Positions 17,678-25,711 of a DNA stretch of 64,000 bases are shown here, in pieces. The notes beneath the pieces were generated by a model. The model did no database searches, was not told where the DNA came from, and saw nothing but the letters and a program-made list of their open reading frames with translations. The first letter of the stretch is position 1. Each line of letters begins with the position of its first letter. The translations under genes were made by a program, and so were the position numbers. The DNA is from Candidatus Zhuqueibacterota bacterium. GTDB taxonomy: Bacteria; Zhuqueibacterota; Zhuqueibacteria; Zhuqueibacterales; Geothermadaptataceae. The DNA lies in assembly GCA_030950365.1 (NCBI GenBank), contig JAUZRQ010000009.1:81501-145500 (forward strand), in the 5' to 3' direction.

Positions 17678-19144
17678 ATGGCTCAAATGTTCATCAACGG
17701 CGAATGGACCGACGCCGTATCCGGTGAGGTCTATGAAGTCCGTAATCCGGCCAATGGTGAGGTGGTGGACACCGCCCCCCTGGCTGGCGAAGCCGATGTC
17801 GAGAAGGCTGTAGCCGCAGCCAAAGCGGCCTTCCCCCTCTGGGCGAAAACCCCCGCCGACGAACGCGCAAAAATCCTGCGCAAGGGCATTGAGCTCATTG
17901 AAGCCCATGCCAAAGAGATTCAGACGCTGCTGAGCGCCGAACAGGGCAAGCCGGTCTTCGAAGCCGCCGGCGAGCTCCATCATCTTTTGCACGGCCTCGA
18001 ATTTTATGCGGGCCTGGCCAGCAAAATTCGCGGCGTGCAGACCCCCCTTCCCCCCACCCTTGGCAAAAACGTGTATGGCATGATCCTGCGCCGGCCGGTG
18101 GGTGTCAGCGTCGGGATCGTCCCGTGGAACTTCCCCCTCACCCTCATGGGCACCAAAGTCGGCCCGGCCCTGATCGCCGGGTGTCCCATTATCATCAAGC
18201 CGGCATCAACCACCCCTCTGGCCACATTGAAAATCATCGGTCTGCTCAACGAAGCCGGGCTGCCGCCGGGCGTTTTGAGCGGCGTGACCGGCCGCGGCAG
18301 TCAGGTGGGCGAAAAGCTGATTTCGCATCCCGATGTGCGGCGCGTGGCCCTTACCGGCAGCAGCGATACCGGCCGCCGGGTCATGGAAATCGCCGGTCCG
18401 GATTTCAAGCGCATCACTCTGGAGCTGGGCGGCTCGGATCCGATGATCGTCTGCCCCGACGCGGACATCCGCAAGGCCATCAATGGTGCGATGATCGGCC
18501 GTTTCTGGAACGCCGGCCAGGCCTGTCTGGCGGTGAAGCGGTTGTATCTGTTCGAAGAAATTTACGACGAGTTCATGGACGGCCTGCTGAAAAAAGTCGC
18601 CAACTACCAGCTCGGCGATCCGGCCACGCGGCCCGAAAAGCCGTTCATCCGCATGGGCCCGCTGCACACGGCCTATCAGCGGGAAGAAGTCGAGATGCAA
18701 CTCGAAGACGCCGTGGAAAAAGGCGCAAAGGTGCTCATCGGTGGCAAACGGCCGGACGATGCGGCGCTGGCCAACGGCTTTTTCTTCGAACCCACTGTGG
18801 TGGTGGATGTGCCGGAAGACAGCAAGCTGGTCACCGAAGAAGTCTTCGGCCCGGTGTTGCCGGTCTGGAAGGTGAAGTCACTGGAAGAAGCCATCGAAAA
18901 GGCCAACCAGAGCCGCTGGGGGCTGGGATCGTCGATCTGGACCAAAAACCTGGTCTGGGCCAACCGCGCCATTCAGGAGATCGAAGCCGGCATGACCTGG
19001 GTCAACCAGATTCACTACGGCTACGACGAGCTGCCGTTCGGGGGCGTCAAAGCGTCTGGAATCGGCCACGAGCACGGCCCGGAAGCCGTGGATTACTATC
19101 TCGAAAACAAGAGCGCGGTCATCGGCGGCCTGGATTGGGAATAG
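17678..19144 (+). CDS. NAD(P)-dependent aldehyde dehydrogenase of paa-like cluster
   Basis: 488 residues, full family length. Rossmann and active-site blocks: GIVPWNFPLTLMGTKVGPAL, TLELGGSDPMIVCPDADI with general base Glu in ELGG, and NAGQACLAVKRLYLF with catalytic Cys. EEVFGPVLPVWKV and ELPFGGVKASGIGHEHG complete the fold; the sequence resembles succinate-semialdehyde-type enzymes. ATG 17678 follows GGAGAG. It heads a same-strand series of catabolic genes, so it may oxidise the ring-cleavage semialdehyde that PaaZ handles elsewhere. That substrate is inference. Confidence 0.93.
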   Translation: MAQMFINGEWTDAVSGEVYEVRNPANGEVVDTAPLAGEADVEKAVAAAKAAFPLWAKTPADERAKILRKGIELIEAHAKEIQTLLSAEQGKPVFEAAGELHHLLHGLEFYAGLASKIRGVQTPLPPTLGKNVYGMILRRPVGVSVGIVPWNFPLTLMGTKVGPALIAGCPIIIKPASTTPLATLKIIGLLNEAGLPPGVLSGVTGRGSQVGEKLISHPDVRRVALTGSSDTGRRVMEIAGPDFKRITLELGGSDPMIVCPDADIRKAINGAMIGRFWNAGQACLAVKRLYLFEEIYDEFMDGLLKKVANYQLGDPATRPEKPFIRMGPLHTAYQREEVEMQLEDAVEKGAKVLIGGKRPDDAALANGFFFEPTVVVDVPEDSKLVTEEVFGPVLPVWKVKSLEEAIEKANQSRWGLGSSIWTKNLVWANRAIQEIEAGMTWVNQIHYGYDELPFGGVKASGIGHEHGPEAVDYYLENKSAVIGGLDWE

Positions 19145-19195
19145 ACGCAATCGACATCACATTCATTCATTCATTTCAACAGGAGGAAAATCTCA

Positions 19196-19978
19196 ATGGC
19201 TGATGCCGTTGTCACGTACAGTCGAACCGAATCCATTGGATACATCACCCTCAATCGCCCACCAGCCAACAGTTACGAAATCGGCTTCATGCGCGATCTG
19301 GATGCTGCCATCGATGCGGCCAATGCCGATGCCGAAGCCAAAGCCGTGATTGTGAAAAGCGCGCTGGACAAGTTTTTCTCCGCCGGCGCGGATATTAAGG
19401 CGTTCATGGCCAACAGCACGCCGCAAAACATGGAAATGGTGCAGGTGGCACATGACGCGCTGCGGAAAATAGCCACCAGTTCTAAAATTTTCATCGCGGC
19501 CATCAACGGCCACGCGCTGGGCGGCGGCATGGAAATCGCCCTCGCCTGCGATTTGCGCTTTGCCGCCGAGGGGAATTACCGCCTCGGCCTGCCGGAAGCC
19601 ACCCTGGGGCTTTTGCCCGGCAACGGCGGCACCCAGCGGTTGCCGCGGCTGATCGGAATCAACAAAGCGCTGGAGCTGATGATTACCGGCGAAACGCTGG
19701 TACCGCAGCAGGCGCTGGAGCTGGGCATGGTCAACAGGCTCTTTGCGGCGGAGTCCCTTCTGGAAGAAACCGAGAAGTACGCGCAGCGACTGGCCTCCGG
19801 CGCGACCATGGCGGTGGCCTACATCAAGCGCGCGGTGTACGAAGGCATCGAAAAGCCGCTGGATGAGGCGCTGGCGCTGGAACGCGAACTGATTGAACCG
19901 CTGTTCAATTCCGCCGACGCCCAGGAAGGCATCGCCGCGTTTGTGGAAAAGCGCAAGCCGAATTTTCAAGGAAAATAA
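19196..19978 (+). CDS. Enoyl-CoA hydratase/isomerase family protein
   Basis: 260 residues, crotonase fold. Oxyanion-hole blocks FFSAGADIKAFMAN and NGHALGGGMEIALACDLRFA are intact, and the catalytic-Glu region reads LPEATLGLLPGNGGTQRLPR, matching hydratases with a Glu in LPEATLG. ATG 19196 follows AGGAGGAAAA. It lies 51 bp after the aldehyde dehydrogenase and about 260 bp before paaA. It may hydrate an unsaturated CoA ester in the same route. Confidence 0.94.
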   Translation: MADAVVTYSRTESIGYITLNRPPANSYEIGFMRDLDAAIDAANADAEAKAVIVKSALDKFFSAGADIKAFMANSTPQNMEMVQVAHDALRKIATSSKIFIAAINGHALGGGMEIALACDLRFAAEGNYRLGLPEATLGLLPGNGGTQRLPRLIGINKALELMITGETLVPQQALELGMVNRLFAAESLLEETEKYAQRLASGATMAVAYIKRAVYEGIEKPLDEALALERELIEPLFNSADAQEGIAAFVEKRKPNFQGK

Positions 19979-20240
19979 TTTTTCCATTTTCTCCCTGAGG
20001 CGCTGAGGCCGCGGAGACGTTTTTGAGTTCATTCGCTGTCCACTTATTTTATTATTGAAATCGTCGTGGCGGATCATTCGGTGTTCGGCGGCCACCGTCT
20101 GGCGGCTGTTGAAAGCCGAAAACGTAGCCTGTGATTTAAGGCAAATGGCAACTCGTGCTGGCAATAAGCCAGGAAAGCCTTCTCTCTGCACGCCCTGCGC
20201 CTCTGCGAGAACCCCAATTCAAAACACGCGGAGAATTGCT
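19979..20240. other. Gap upstream of paaA with decayed repeat sequence
   Basis: Contains fragments such as CTGAGGCGCTGAGGCCGCGG and CCTGCGCCTCTGCGAGAACC that recur around 25270, 43800, 45500 and 60835. An in-frame upward extension of paaA through this stretch has no family likeness; the gene starts at 20241 with GCGGAG upstream. Confidence 0.5.
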
Positions 20241-21185
20241 ATGGCGCTTGTAACCGAAGAAGCCTTAAAACAGCGGCTTGCCGAGGGCAAGCTGGTCGAG
20301 ACCAAAGAGCAGATGAGCCCGCGGTACCTCGAGGGCATCATCCGGATTCTAACGGTCTCGGCGGACACGGAGCTCATCAGCGCTCCGGCCTATTACCTCG
20401 CCGCGCAGGACGCCCCCAACATCAACGCCTTTGTCTCAGCCATGGGCATCATTCAGGATGAACTCGGCCATGCCCACATCGCCTACCGTATTCTAGAAGA
20501 CCTCGGCGTCGATAAAAACAAGCTCATTTACGAACGCAAACCGGAAGAGTTCAAATATCCGTACGCGTTCGATGTGCCGCTGGAGACCTGGGTGGAGCTG
20601 GTCGTGGCCAATGCGTTTTACGACCGCGCCGGCTTTGTGCTGCTGGGCGATGTGTTCAAGCACGGCAAGTTCGGCCCCTGGAAGCGCGCGCTGGCCAAGG
20701 TAGATAAAGAAGAAAACTTCCACCTGCGGCACGGTGAGATGTGGATGCGCAAACTCGTGCTGCAGCCCGACGGTCGCGAAAAGCTGCAGCGCGCCGTGGA
20801 TTGGATGTTCCCGCTTACCGTGGAATGGTTCGGCCTGCCGGACAATTTAAAACGACATACCGAACAAATCGAATATGGCTTCAAGGGCAGCAGTAACGAC
20901 GAGCTGCGACAACAATGGCTGAGCACCGCCGTTCCGCTGTGCGAGGAACTCGGCCTCGAAGTGCCGGCGCATTACGATGCCAGCACTGGCAAGTACGTGC
21001 TGGACTTTCCGTTCCCCTCCCGCTTTGTGGCCGAAGAAAAGCGCTGGCTATTTGAAGAGGGCCCGATTAGCTGGGATGAAGTGCTCGAACGCTGGAAAGC
21101 GCGCGGTCCGAAAAACAAGGAATTCGTCGAATCGGTGCAGCGCGGCTACCGCGATTTTCTGCAAACGGAGAAACTGGCATCGTGA
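20241..21185 (+). CDS. paaA: Phenylacetyl-CoA epoxidase-like catalytic subunit PaaA
   Basis: 314 residues, ferritin-like di-iron fold. Iron-ligand motifs visible are the first QDELGHAHIAYRILE (ExxH) and the second KEENFHLRHGEMWM (ExxH), with an upstream Glu in DTELISAPAYYLAAQ. PaaA with PaaC forms the oxygenase core that epoxidises the aromatic ring of phenylacetyl-CoA. The stop overlaps the next gene (GTGA). The sequence is rather divergent from proteobacterial PaaA, so a related aryl-CoA substrate cannot be excluded. The reductase PaaE is absent nearby. Confidence 0.88.
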   Translation: MALVTEEALKQRLAEGKLVETKEQMSPRYLEGIIRILTVSADTELISAPAYYLAAQDAPNINAFVSAMGIIQDELGHAHIAYRILEDLGVDKNKLIYERKPEEFKYPYAFDVPLETWVELVVANAFYDRAGFVLLGDVFKHGKFGPWKRALAKVDKEENFHLRHGEMWMRKLVLQPDGREKLQRAVDWMFPLTVEWFGLPDNLKRHTEQIEYGFKGSSNDELRQQWLSTAVPLCEELGLEVPAHYDASTGKYVLDFPFPSRFVAEEKRWLFEEGPISWDEVLERWKARGPKNKEFVESVQRGYRDFLQTEKLAS

Positions 21186-21553
21186 AAAAATTGCCGGTCA
21201 TCCAACAACCGCCGCCACCGGATTTCGATGTGCAATCCACGTCCGAGCCCGAACGCTCGCTGTGGCAGGCGCTGAAAACCGTACTGGACCCCGAGTACCC
21301 CATCAGCGTGGTGGATATGGGGCTGATTTACGGCCTTGAAAAGCACGACGGCGAGGTGCGGGTTAAGCTGACCTTCACCGCCATGGGCTGTCCATGCATG
21401 GAGATGATCATCGACGACATCCGCACCTGCTTGAAAAAGCAGCCCGGCATTGAAACCGTTCACATCGAAATCGTCTGGGATCCGCCCTGGACGCGGGCGC
21501 GCTTGTCTCAGGCGGCTATCGAACAATTCAGACAATGGGGCATTACCGTATGA
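21182..21553 (+). CDS. paaD: PaaD-like MIP18/DUF59 protein lacking the Zn-ribbon tail
   Basis: 123 residues from GTG 21182, overlapping the paaA stop by 4 bp. The DUF59/MIP18 domain shows LDPEYPISVVDMGLIYGLE and FTAMGCPCMEMIIDDI, with the Cys-rich loop used in Fe-S or metal delivery, then VEIVWDPPWTR-like IVWDPPWTRARLS. Canonical PaaD (about 160 residues) continues into a zinc ribbon; here the protein stops and the ribbon is a separate gene at 22720. It probably matures the di-iron site of PaaA. Confidence 0.88.
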   Translation: MKKLPVIQQPPPPDFDVQSTSEPERSLWQALKTVLDPEYPISVVDMGLIYGLEKHDGEVRVKLTFTAMGCPCMEMIIDDIRTCLKKQPGIETVHIEIVWDPPWTRARLSQAAIEQFRQWGITV

Positions 21554-21762
21554 GTGACACCAATACCACTCCCGCCGGTGAAGTGTACGAAGTCTTCGCG
21601 CGGATCAAAAAAGACGATCCGCACCGGCACATCGGCAGCGTCATTGCGCCGGAAGCCGAACTGGCGAAAATGTATGCGTTTACATTGTATAATGAATGGA
21701 ATTGGGACCACATGTTCATTATCAGGCGCAGCGATATTCACACCCTGATTGCACCCAAATAA
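21550..21762 (+). CDS. paaB: PaaB-like small subunit (first of two)
   Basis: 70 residues from ATG 21550, overlapping paaD by 4 bp (ATGA). The PaaB pattern is visible: YEVFARIKKDDPHRHIGSV then APEAELAKMYAFTLYNEWNW and a closing MFIIRRSDI. PaaB bridges the PaaA-PaaC heterodimers. It is shorter than E. coli PaaB (95 residues). The next gene has the same layout. Confidence 0.8.
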   Translation: MSDTNTTPAGEVYEVFARIKKDDPHRHIGSVIAPEAELAKMYAFTLYNEWNWDHMFIIRRSDIHTLIAPK

Positions 21763-21776
21763 TCCGGGAACCGATC

Positions 21777-21971
21777 ATGAAAACGTATCACATTTTCGGC
21801 CGCAAGGCCTACGCCGAGCCGCTGACGTTCGTTCAGCAAATTCAGGCAGAAACGGAAAAGGACCTCGATCAGGCAGTGGATGCGCTGAAACGGGAACCGG
21901 ACTGGGTGGAGCTGGTCGCCATTGCCGAATCGGACATGATCGAGGTTCTATTTGAAGGAGCGGAAGCATGA
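21777..21971 (+). CDS. Second PaaB-like small protein
   Basis: 64 residues from ATG 21777, 14 bp after the paaB stop. The order of features copies PaaB: YHIFGRKAYAEPLTFVQQIQ, then a helix TEKDLDQAVDALKREPDWVE and the closing VAIAESDMIEVLF. The likeness to the preceding gene is in pattern rather than identity, so it is either a diverged tandem copy or an unrelated linker. The stop overlaps paaC by 4 bp, so it is made together with the oxygenase. Confidence 0.7.
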   Translation: MKTYHIFGRKAYAEPLTFVQQIQAETEKDLDQAVDALKREPDWVELVAIAESDMIEVLFEGAEA

Positions 21972-22723
21972 CAGCCATCGCGAAGAAAGCATTTCAATCG
22001 ATTCAGGAATTGGACAAAAAAACGTCCTCTGCCCTGCTGCAGTTTGGCCTGAGTCTCGCCGATACCAAGCATTTTCTCGGCCGCCGGATTTCCGAGTGGG
22101 TCACCGGTGCTCCAACCATGGAGGCCTCGGTGGCGGCGGCCAACATCACGCAGGACGAGCTGGGACACGCGCGCAGTCTGTTCGCCATGCTGCGCGATTT
22201 CCCGGGCGCTCCCGATGAATTGAAAAACGAAACCGAGTTTGCTCGCAAACGCCACTTCGCGCCGTCCATCCTCGACACCTCATTCGCTTCCTGGTTCGAG
22301 GTGATCGCCGCGCTGTTTTTGATCGACCGGGCATTGACGCAAATTTTCCGAAGCGGCAGGCAATCCACCTACTATCCGCTCAGGCAGCGCATCGCTAAAA
22401 TTTTGCAAGAAGAACGCTTTCACGTGATCTACGCTGATGGCTGGGTGAAAACCATTGCCGCGCGCACCGATGGTGCTTCCGCGAAATTGCAGCAGGCCAT
22501 CGACCGGTTCTGGCCTGTGTGTGTGGATTGGTTCGGGCCGCACACGCAGTCAGACTTTGCGCCACTGCTGGAAGCCGGCATTTTCGCCGAAGAACCGGCC
22601 GCCTGCTTTGAGCAGTGGCGGAACGCCGTCAGCGAGGTGCTGCACGCCAATGGCCTGCACGTGCCGGATTACGCTCCGGACTGGCAGCAATGGCAGGCAG
22701 AGCGGCGCGAGGTGCGGCCGTGA
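21968..22723 (+). CDS. paaC: Phenylacetyl-CoA epoxidase-like structural subunit PaaC
   Basis: 251 residues, ferritin-like, the non-catalytic partner of PaaA. Recognised from LLQFGLSLADTKHFLGRRIS, ANITQDELGHARSLFAMLRD, SWFEVIAALFLIDRALTQIF and ILQEERFHVIYADGWVKTIA. Some iron-ligand-like residues remain (QDELGHAR, EERFHVIYADGW), so the metal site may not be fully lost. Overlaps both neighbours by 4 bp (ATGA and GTGA). Confidence 0.9.
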   Translation: MTAIAKKAFQSIQELDKKTSSALLQFGLSLADTKHFLGRRISEWVTGAPTMEASVAAANITQDELGHARSLFAMLRDFPGAPDELKNETEFARKRHFAPSILDTSFASWFEVIAALFLIDRALTQIFRSGRQSTYYPLRQRIAKILQEERFHVIYADGWVKTIAARTDGASAKLQQAIDRFWPVCVDWFGPHTQSDFAPLLEAGIFAEEPAACFEQWRNAVSEVLHANGLHVPDYAPDWQQWQAERREVRP

Positions 22724-22926
22724 GCCAACCACAAAAGCCCAACGGAGCGTCCGATTCGGCTCGTCCGTCCTGCGCTTATTGCGGATCCACCGATACCGAG
22801 TTAATTTCCCTGTTTGGACAGACCCTGATGGGATCGCAGTATTACTGCAAAACCTGCCACACGGTTTTCGAAGCCGTGCGCTGGACGGATTCGCTGGATC
22901 ACGATGAAAATGGAGAGCCAAGATGA
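22720..22926 (+). CDS. Stand-alone zinc-ribbon protein, the detached tail of PaaD
   Basis: 68 residues from GTG 22720 (GTGA overlap with paaC). Two CxxC pairs, CAYCGSTDTELISLFGQT and YYCKTCHTVFEAV, form the zinc ribbon that normally ends PaaD. The first 20 residues are polar and disordered. Together with 21182-21553 it supplies both halves of PaaD as separate chains. Confidence 0.85.
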   Translation: MSQPQKPNGASDSARPSCAYCGSTDTELISLFGQTLMGSQYYCKTCHTVFEAVRWTDSLDHDENGEPR

Positions 22927-23705
22927 CGTTCCAGACGCTTCAATTCGAAGTCAAAAACCAGATCGCCACGATCACGCTGAACCGCCCGGATGTGCTCAAC
23001 GCGGTCAACATGGATATGCGGCAGGAGCTGCTGCAACTGACCGACCGGCTGTTTTTCGATGACGACATCCGCGTGATTGTTTTCACCGGCGCCGGGCGGG
23101 CGTTTTCCGCCGGCGCGGACATCGGCCATTTTGAAAACGACTGGCACGGGCCGCGATTCCGCGCCTTCAGCCGCAAAATGGCCAGCTTTTTCGACGATAT
23201 CGAAGCGGTGGAAAAGCCAGTGATCGCAGCCATCAATGGGCCGGCCACCGGCATGGGCCTCGATCTGGCCCTCGCCTGCGATATCCGCTTTGCCGCAGAA
23301 GAGGCAACGCTCGGCTTTCGCCAGAACGCCATCGGCCTGATTCCCAGTCTGGGAGGCTGCGTGCGGTTCGTACGGCTGATCGGCCTCGGCCGCGCCAAAG
23401 AGTACATTTTCACCGGTAAAATGCTGACCGCCGAAGAGGCGCAGCGCATCGGGCTGGTCAACCGCCTGTATCCCGGCGAGACCCTGCTGGAAGAGACGCA
23501 CCGGTTTGCCGAGAAGCTACTCGATAAAGCGCCGCAATCGCTGGGACTGGCCAAGCGGCTGTTGAACACGGTGGTAGATATCGACCATTATTCCGGAATC
23601 ATTCTCGAAGACCTGGCACAGAGCATTCTCATGAACACGGAAGATCACCGCGAGGGGCTGCAGGCCTTTCGCGAGAAACGCAAACCCCGATTCAAAGGAC
23701 GATGA
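22923..23705 (+). CDS. Enoyl-CoA hydratase/isomerase (PaaG/PaaB-type crotonase)
   Basis: 260 residues from ATG 22923, 4-bp overlap with the zinc-ribbon gene. Crotonase blocks AFSAGADIGHFENDW and NGPATGMGLDLALACDIRFA are present. The position that carries Glu in hydratases reads LGFRQNAIGLIPSLGGCVRF, so Glu is replaced here; isomerisation (as in PaaG, which uses Asp) is more likely than hydration. C-terminal HREGLQAFREKRKPRFKG is standard. It is the likely ring-1,2-epoxide isomerase of this cluster. Confidence 0.9.
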   Translation: MTFQTLQFEVKNQIATITLNRPDVLNAVNMDMRQELLQLTDRLFFDDDIRVIVFTGAGRAFSAGADIGHFENDWHGPRFRAFSRKMASFFDDIEAVEKPVIAAINGPATGMGLDLALACDIRFAAEEATLGFRQNAIGLIPSLGGCVRFVRLIGLGRAKEYIFTGKMLTAEEAQRIGLVNRLYPGETLLEETHRFAEKLLDKAPQSLGLAKRLLNTVVDIDHYSGIILEDLAQSILMNTEDHREGLQAFREKRKPRFKGR

Positions 23706-25249
23706 ACATCCCCGATATTCGCACGGTCACCGTTATCGGTGCCGGCACCATGGGCTCCGGCATTGCCCTCACCGCACTGCGCGCCGGGTTTGAGGTTCGG
23801 TTATACGACATCAGCCAGGCTATGCTCAGCCGTGCGTCGGAGTATATCCAACATCATCTGCAGCGCAAAAATCAAGAGGACCGCTTTGCGGCGCTGAGCC
23901 TGATCGATAAGTTGGAAGCGTTTTCAGGCTCGGATGTGGTGATCGAGGCTGCGCCGGAGAAACTGGATATAAAAAAAACGCTTTTTCGCGATATTTCGGA
24001 GATTTGTCCCCCACCCGCCTTGCTGGTAAGCAACACCAGCACCCTTCCCATCACCCTGCTGGCGGCCTCGGCGGAAGCGCCGGAGCGCGTCGGCGGGATG
24101 CATTTTTTCAATCCCGCGCCGGTTTTGCCGCTGGTGGAAGTCATCCGCGCGGTGCAAACCTCGGAAACGGCCTTTCAGCGCATGCTGGGTTTTGCGCGGT
24201 CCCTCGGCAAAACCCCGGTGGCGGTCAATGACACGCCGGGATTTATCGTGAACCGGGTGGCGCGGCCGTTTTACGGGGAGGCGCTGAAGCTGCTCGCCGA
24301 AGGCGCGGCATCGCACAGCGATATCGACGCGATTATGGAAGGCATCGGTTTCCGCATGGGACCATTCCGGCTGATGGACCTCATCGGCATCGATATCAAT
24401 TTCACCGCCATGAAATCGATGTACGAGCAGACCTTCTTTGAGCCCCGCTACCGTCCGAGTTTGATTCAGCAGCAGAAAATCCATGCCGGCCACCTGGGCC
24501 GCAAAACCGGCCGCGGATTCTATAATTATGCAGAGACGGATGATGTTGCCGAACCGCCGCAGGATTCCACCGAAACACCTGCTTTCAGCGGAAAAGTGCT
24601 CTTGCTCGGCGAAGACTGGGCGCCGGATTTGCGGGCCAGCCTGCAAGCAGCGGGGATGAACGTAACCGGCGAACCGGCGGACGATGTGGCCGTCGCTATT
24701 GTTGCTGCATCCCATGAAAGAGATTTGCAAAAGCACGTTATTGTGTTGGATCAGCGCCTTTCAGAATGGACTCCTCTCCTTGTACAGTGCTATGACAAGC
24801 CGCTGTCCGAAATCGCATCATGGATGGAGCATCCGCAGCGGCTGGCCGGACTGGATGGCCTGTTTTTTGCAACCAGTTCCCGCCCCACCCTGGCGCGACA
24901 CGCGAAATGGAACCATGAACTCGAACCGTTGGTTGAAGCGTTCATGGCCGCGCTGCAAAAGCAACCGGTGTGGATTCAGGAAACGCCGGGACTGGTGGCG
25001 TCGCGCATTCTGTGTATGCTGATCAACGAAGCCGCTTTCGCCGCGCTGGAAAAGGTAGCCAATCCCGAGACCATTGATCTGGCCATGAAGCTTGGCGTGA
25101 ATTATCCGAAAGGCCTGTTCGAATGGGGCGCGGCGCTGGGCTATTCCCGCGTGCTGGCCATTTTGCAGCATTTGTATGACGAATACGGCGAGGACCGCTA
25201 CCGGCCGTGCGTTTATCTGAAACAACTCGTGCGCATGAAGAACGATTAA
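23702..25249 (+). CDS. 3-hydroxyacyl-CoA dehydrogenase (PaaH-like)
   Basis: 515 residues, length typical of PaaH (about 475-510). NAD-binding VIGAGTMGSGIALTAL at residues 11-26, catalytic region GGMHFFNPAPVLPLVEVI (His of HFFNP), and NDTPGFIVNRVARPF. A second C-terminal dehydrogenase-like domain (about 400-510) carries PGLVASRILCMLINEAAFAA and LGVNYPKGLFEWGAALG, as in PaaH. Overlaps the previous gene by 4 bp; last gene of the paa-like set. It oxidises the 3-hydroxyadipyl-type CoA intermediate in the known pathway. Confidence 0.94.
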   Translation: MNIPDIRTVTVIGAGTMGSGIALTALRAGFEVRLYDISQAMLSRASEYIQHHLQRKNQEDRFAALSLIDKLEAFSGSDVVIEAAPEKLDIKKTLFRDISEICPPPALLVSNTSTLPITLLAASAEAPERVGGMHFFNPAPVLPLVEVIRAVQTSETAFQRMLGFARSLGKTPVAVNDTPGFIVNRVARPFYGEALKLLAEGAASHSDIDAIMEGIGFRMGPFRLMDLIGIDINFTAMKSMYEQTFFEPRYRPSLIQQQKIHAGHLGRKTGRGFYNYAETDDVAEPPQDSTETPAFSGKVLLLGEDWAPDLRASLQAAGMNVTGEPADDVAVAIVAASHERDLQKHVIVLDQRLSEWTPLLVQCYDKPLSEIASWMEHPQRLAGLDGLFFATSSRPTLARHAKWNHELEPLVEAFMAALQKQPVWIQETPGLVASRILCMLINEAAFAALEKVANPETIDLAMKLGVNYPKGLFEWGAALGYSRVLAILQHLYDEYGEDRYRPCVYLKQLVRMKND

Positions 25250-25711
25250 ATAACGGAATATAGTTTATTCTCTCGCTGAGGTGCAGAACTCGCTGAGCAG
25301 AAAGTTGTTTTGTAAAAATTATTCTGCAAGTAGCGTCCTGTCATTCCGGCTTCCAGCGGCGACTGAATGGGAACCGCTGAAATGCCGAATTCTAATAGTT
25401 ACTGATTCTCTGATTTAAGCAAATAGATTCGAAAATTTAGCCGCTGATGCACGCGGATGAAACGCGGCTCATAAAGCATCTTCGCTTTGCGCTATAAAAA
25501 TTCTCTGCGAGCCCGGCGCCACTGCGAGAGAATAATAAAGTCTCTGTGGAAGATCATAAAAGCCAACCATTCGAATTCCATATATGCCAGTTCAAAACGG
25601 CACACTGCGAGCTCCCGACTGTGCTTCAACGTTCCCCCGCGAAAACCGTCTATTGGTTAAACGGGGGGCAATGCGATTGAACCATGAGCCATCATGAAAC
25701 GGGAGGGAGAC
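25250..25711. other. Intergenic region with decayed dispersed repeats
   Basis: No gene. Contains CTCGCTGAGGTGCAGAACTCG, CCGCTGATGCACGCGGATGA and TCTCTGCGAGCCCGGCGCC, which resemble sequences around 19985, 43800, 45440-45520 and 60620-60850. A GGGAGGGAGA ribosome site ends the region. Confidence 0.5.

Noticed and set aside
18124..19203. 359-codon frame overlapping the first aldehyde dehydrogenase
   Set aside because: Out-of-frame reading of a complete aldehyde dehydrogenase; Arg/Gly/His-rich with no domain.
20055..20240. N-terminal extension of PaaA
   Set aside because: The open frame continues upstream, but it runs through repeat text; ATG 20241 has a ribosome site and matches the family start.
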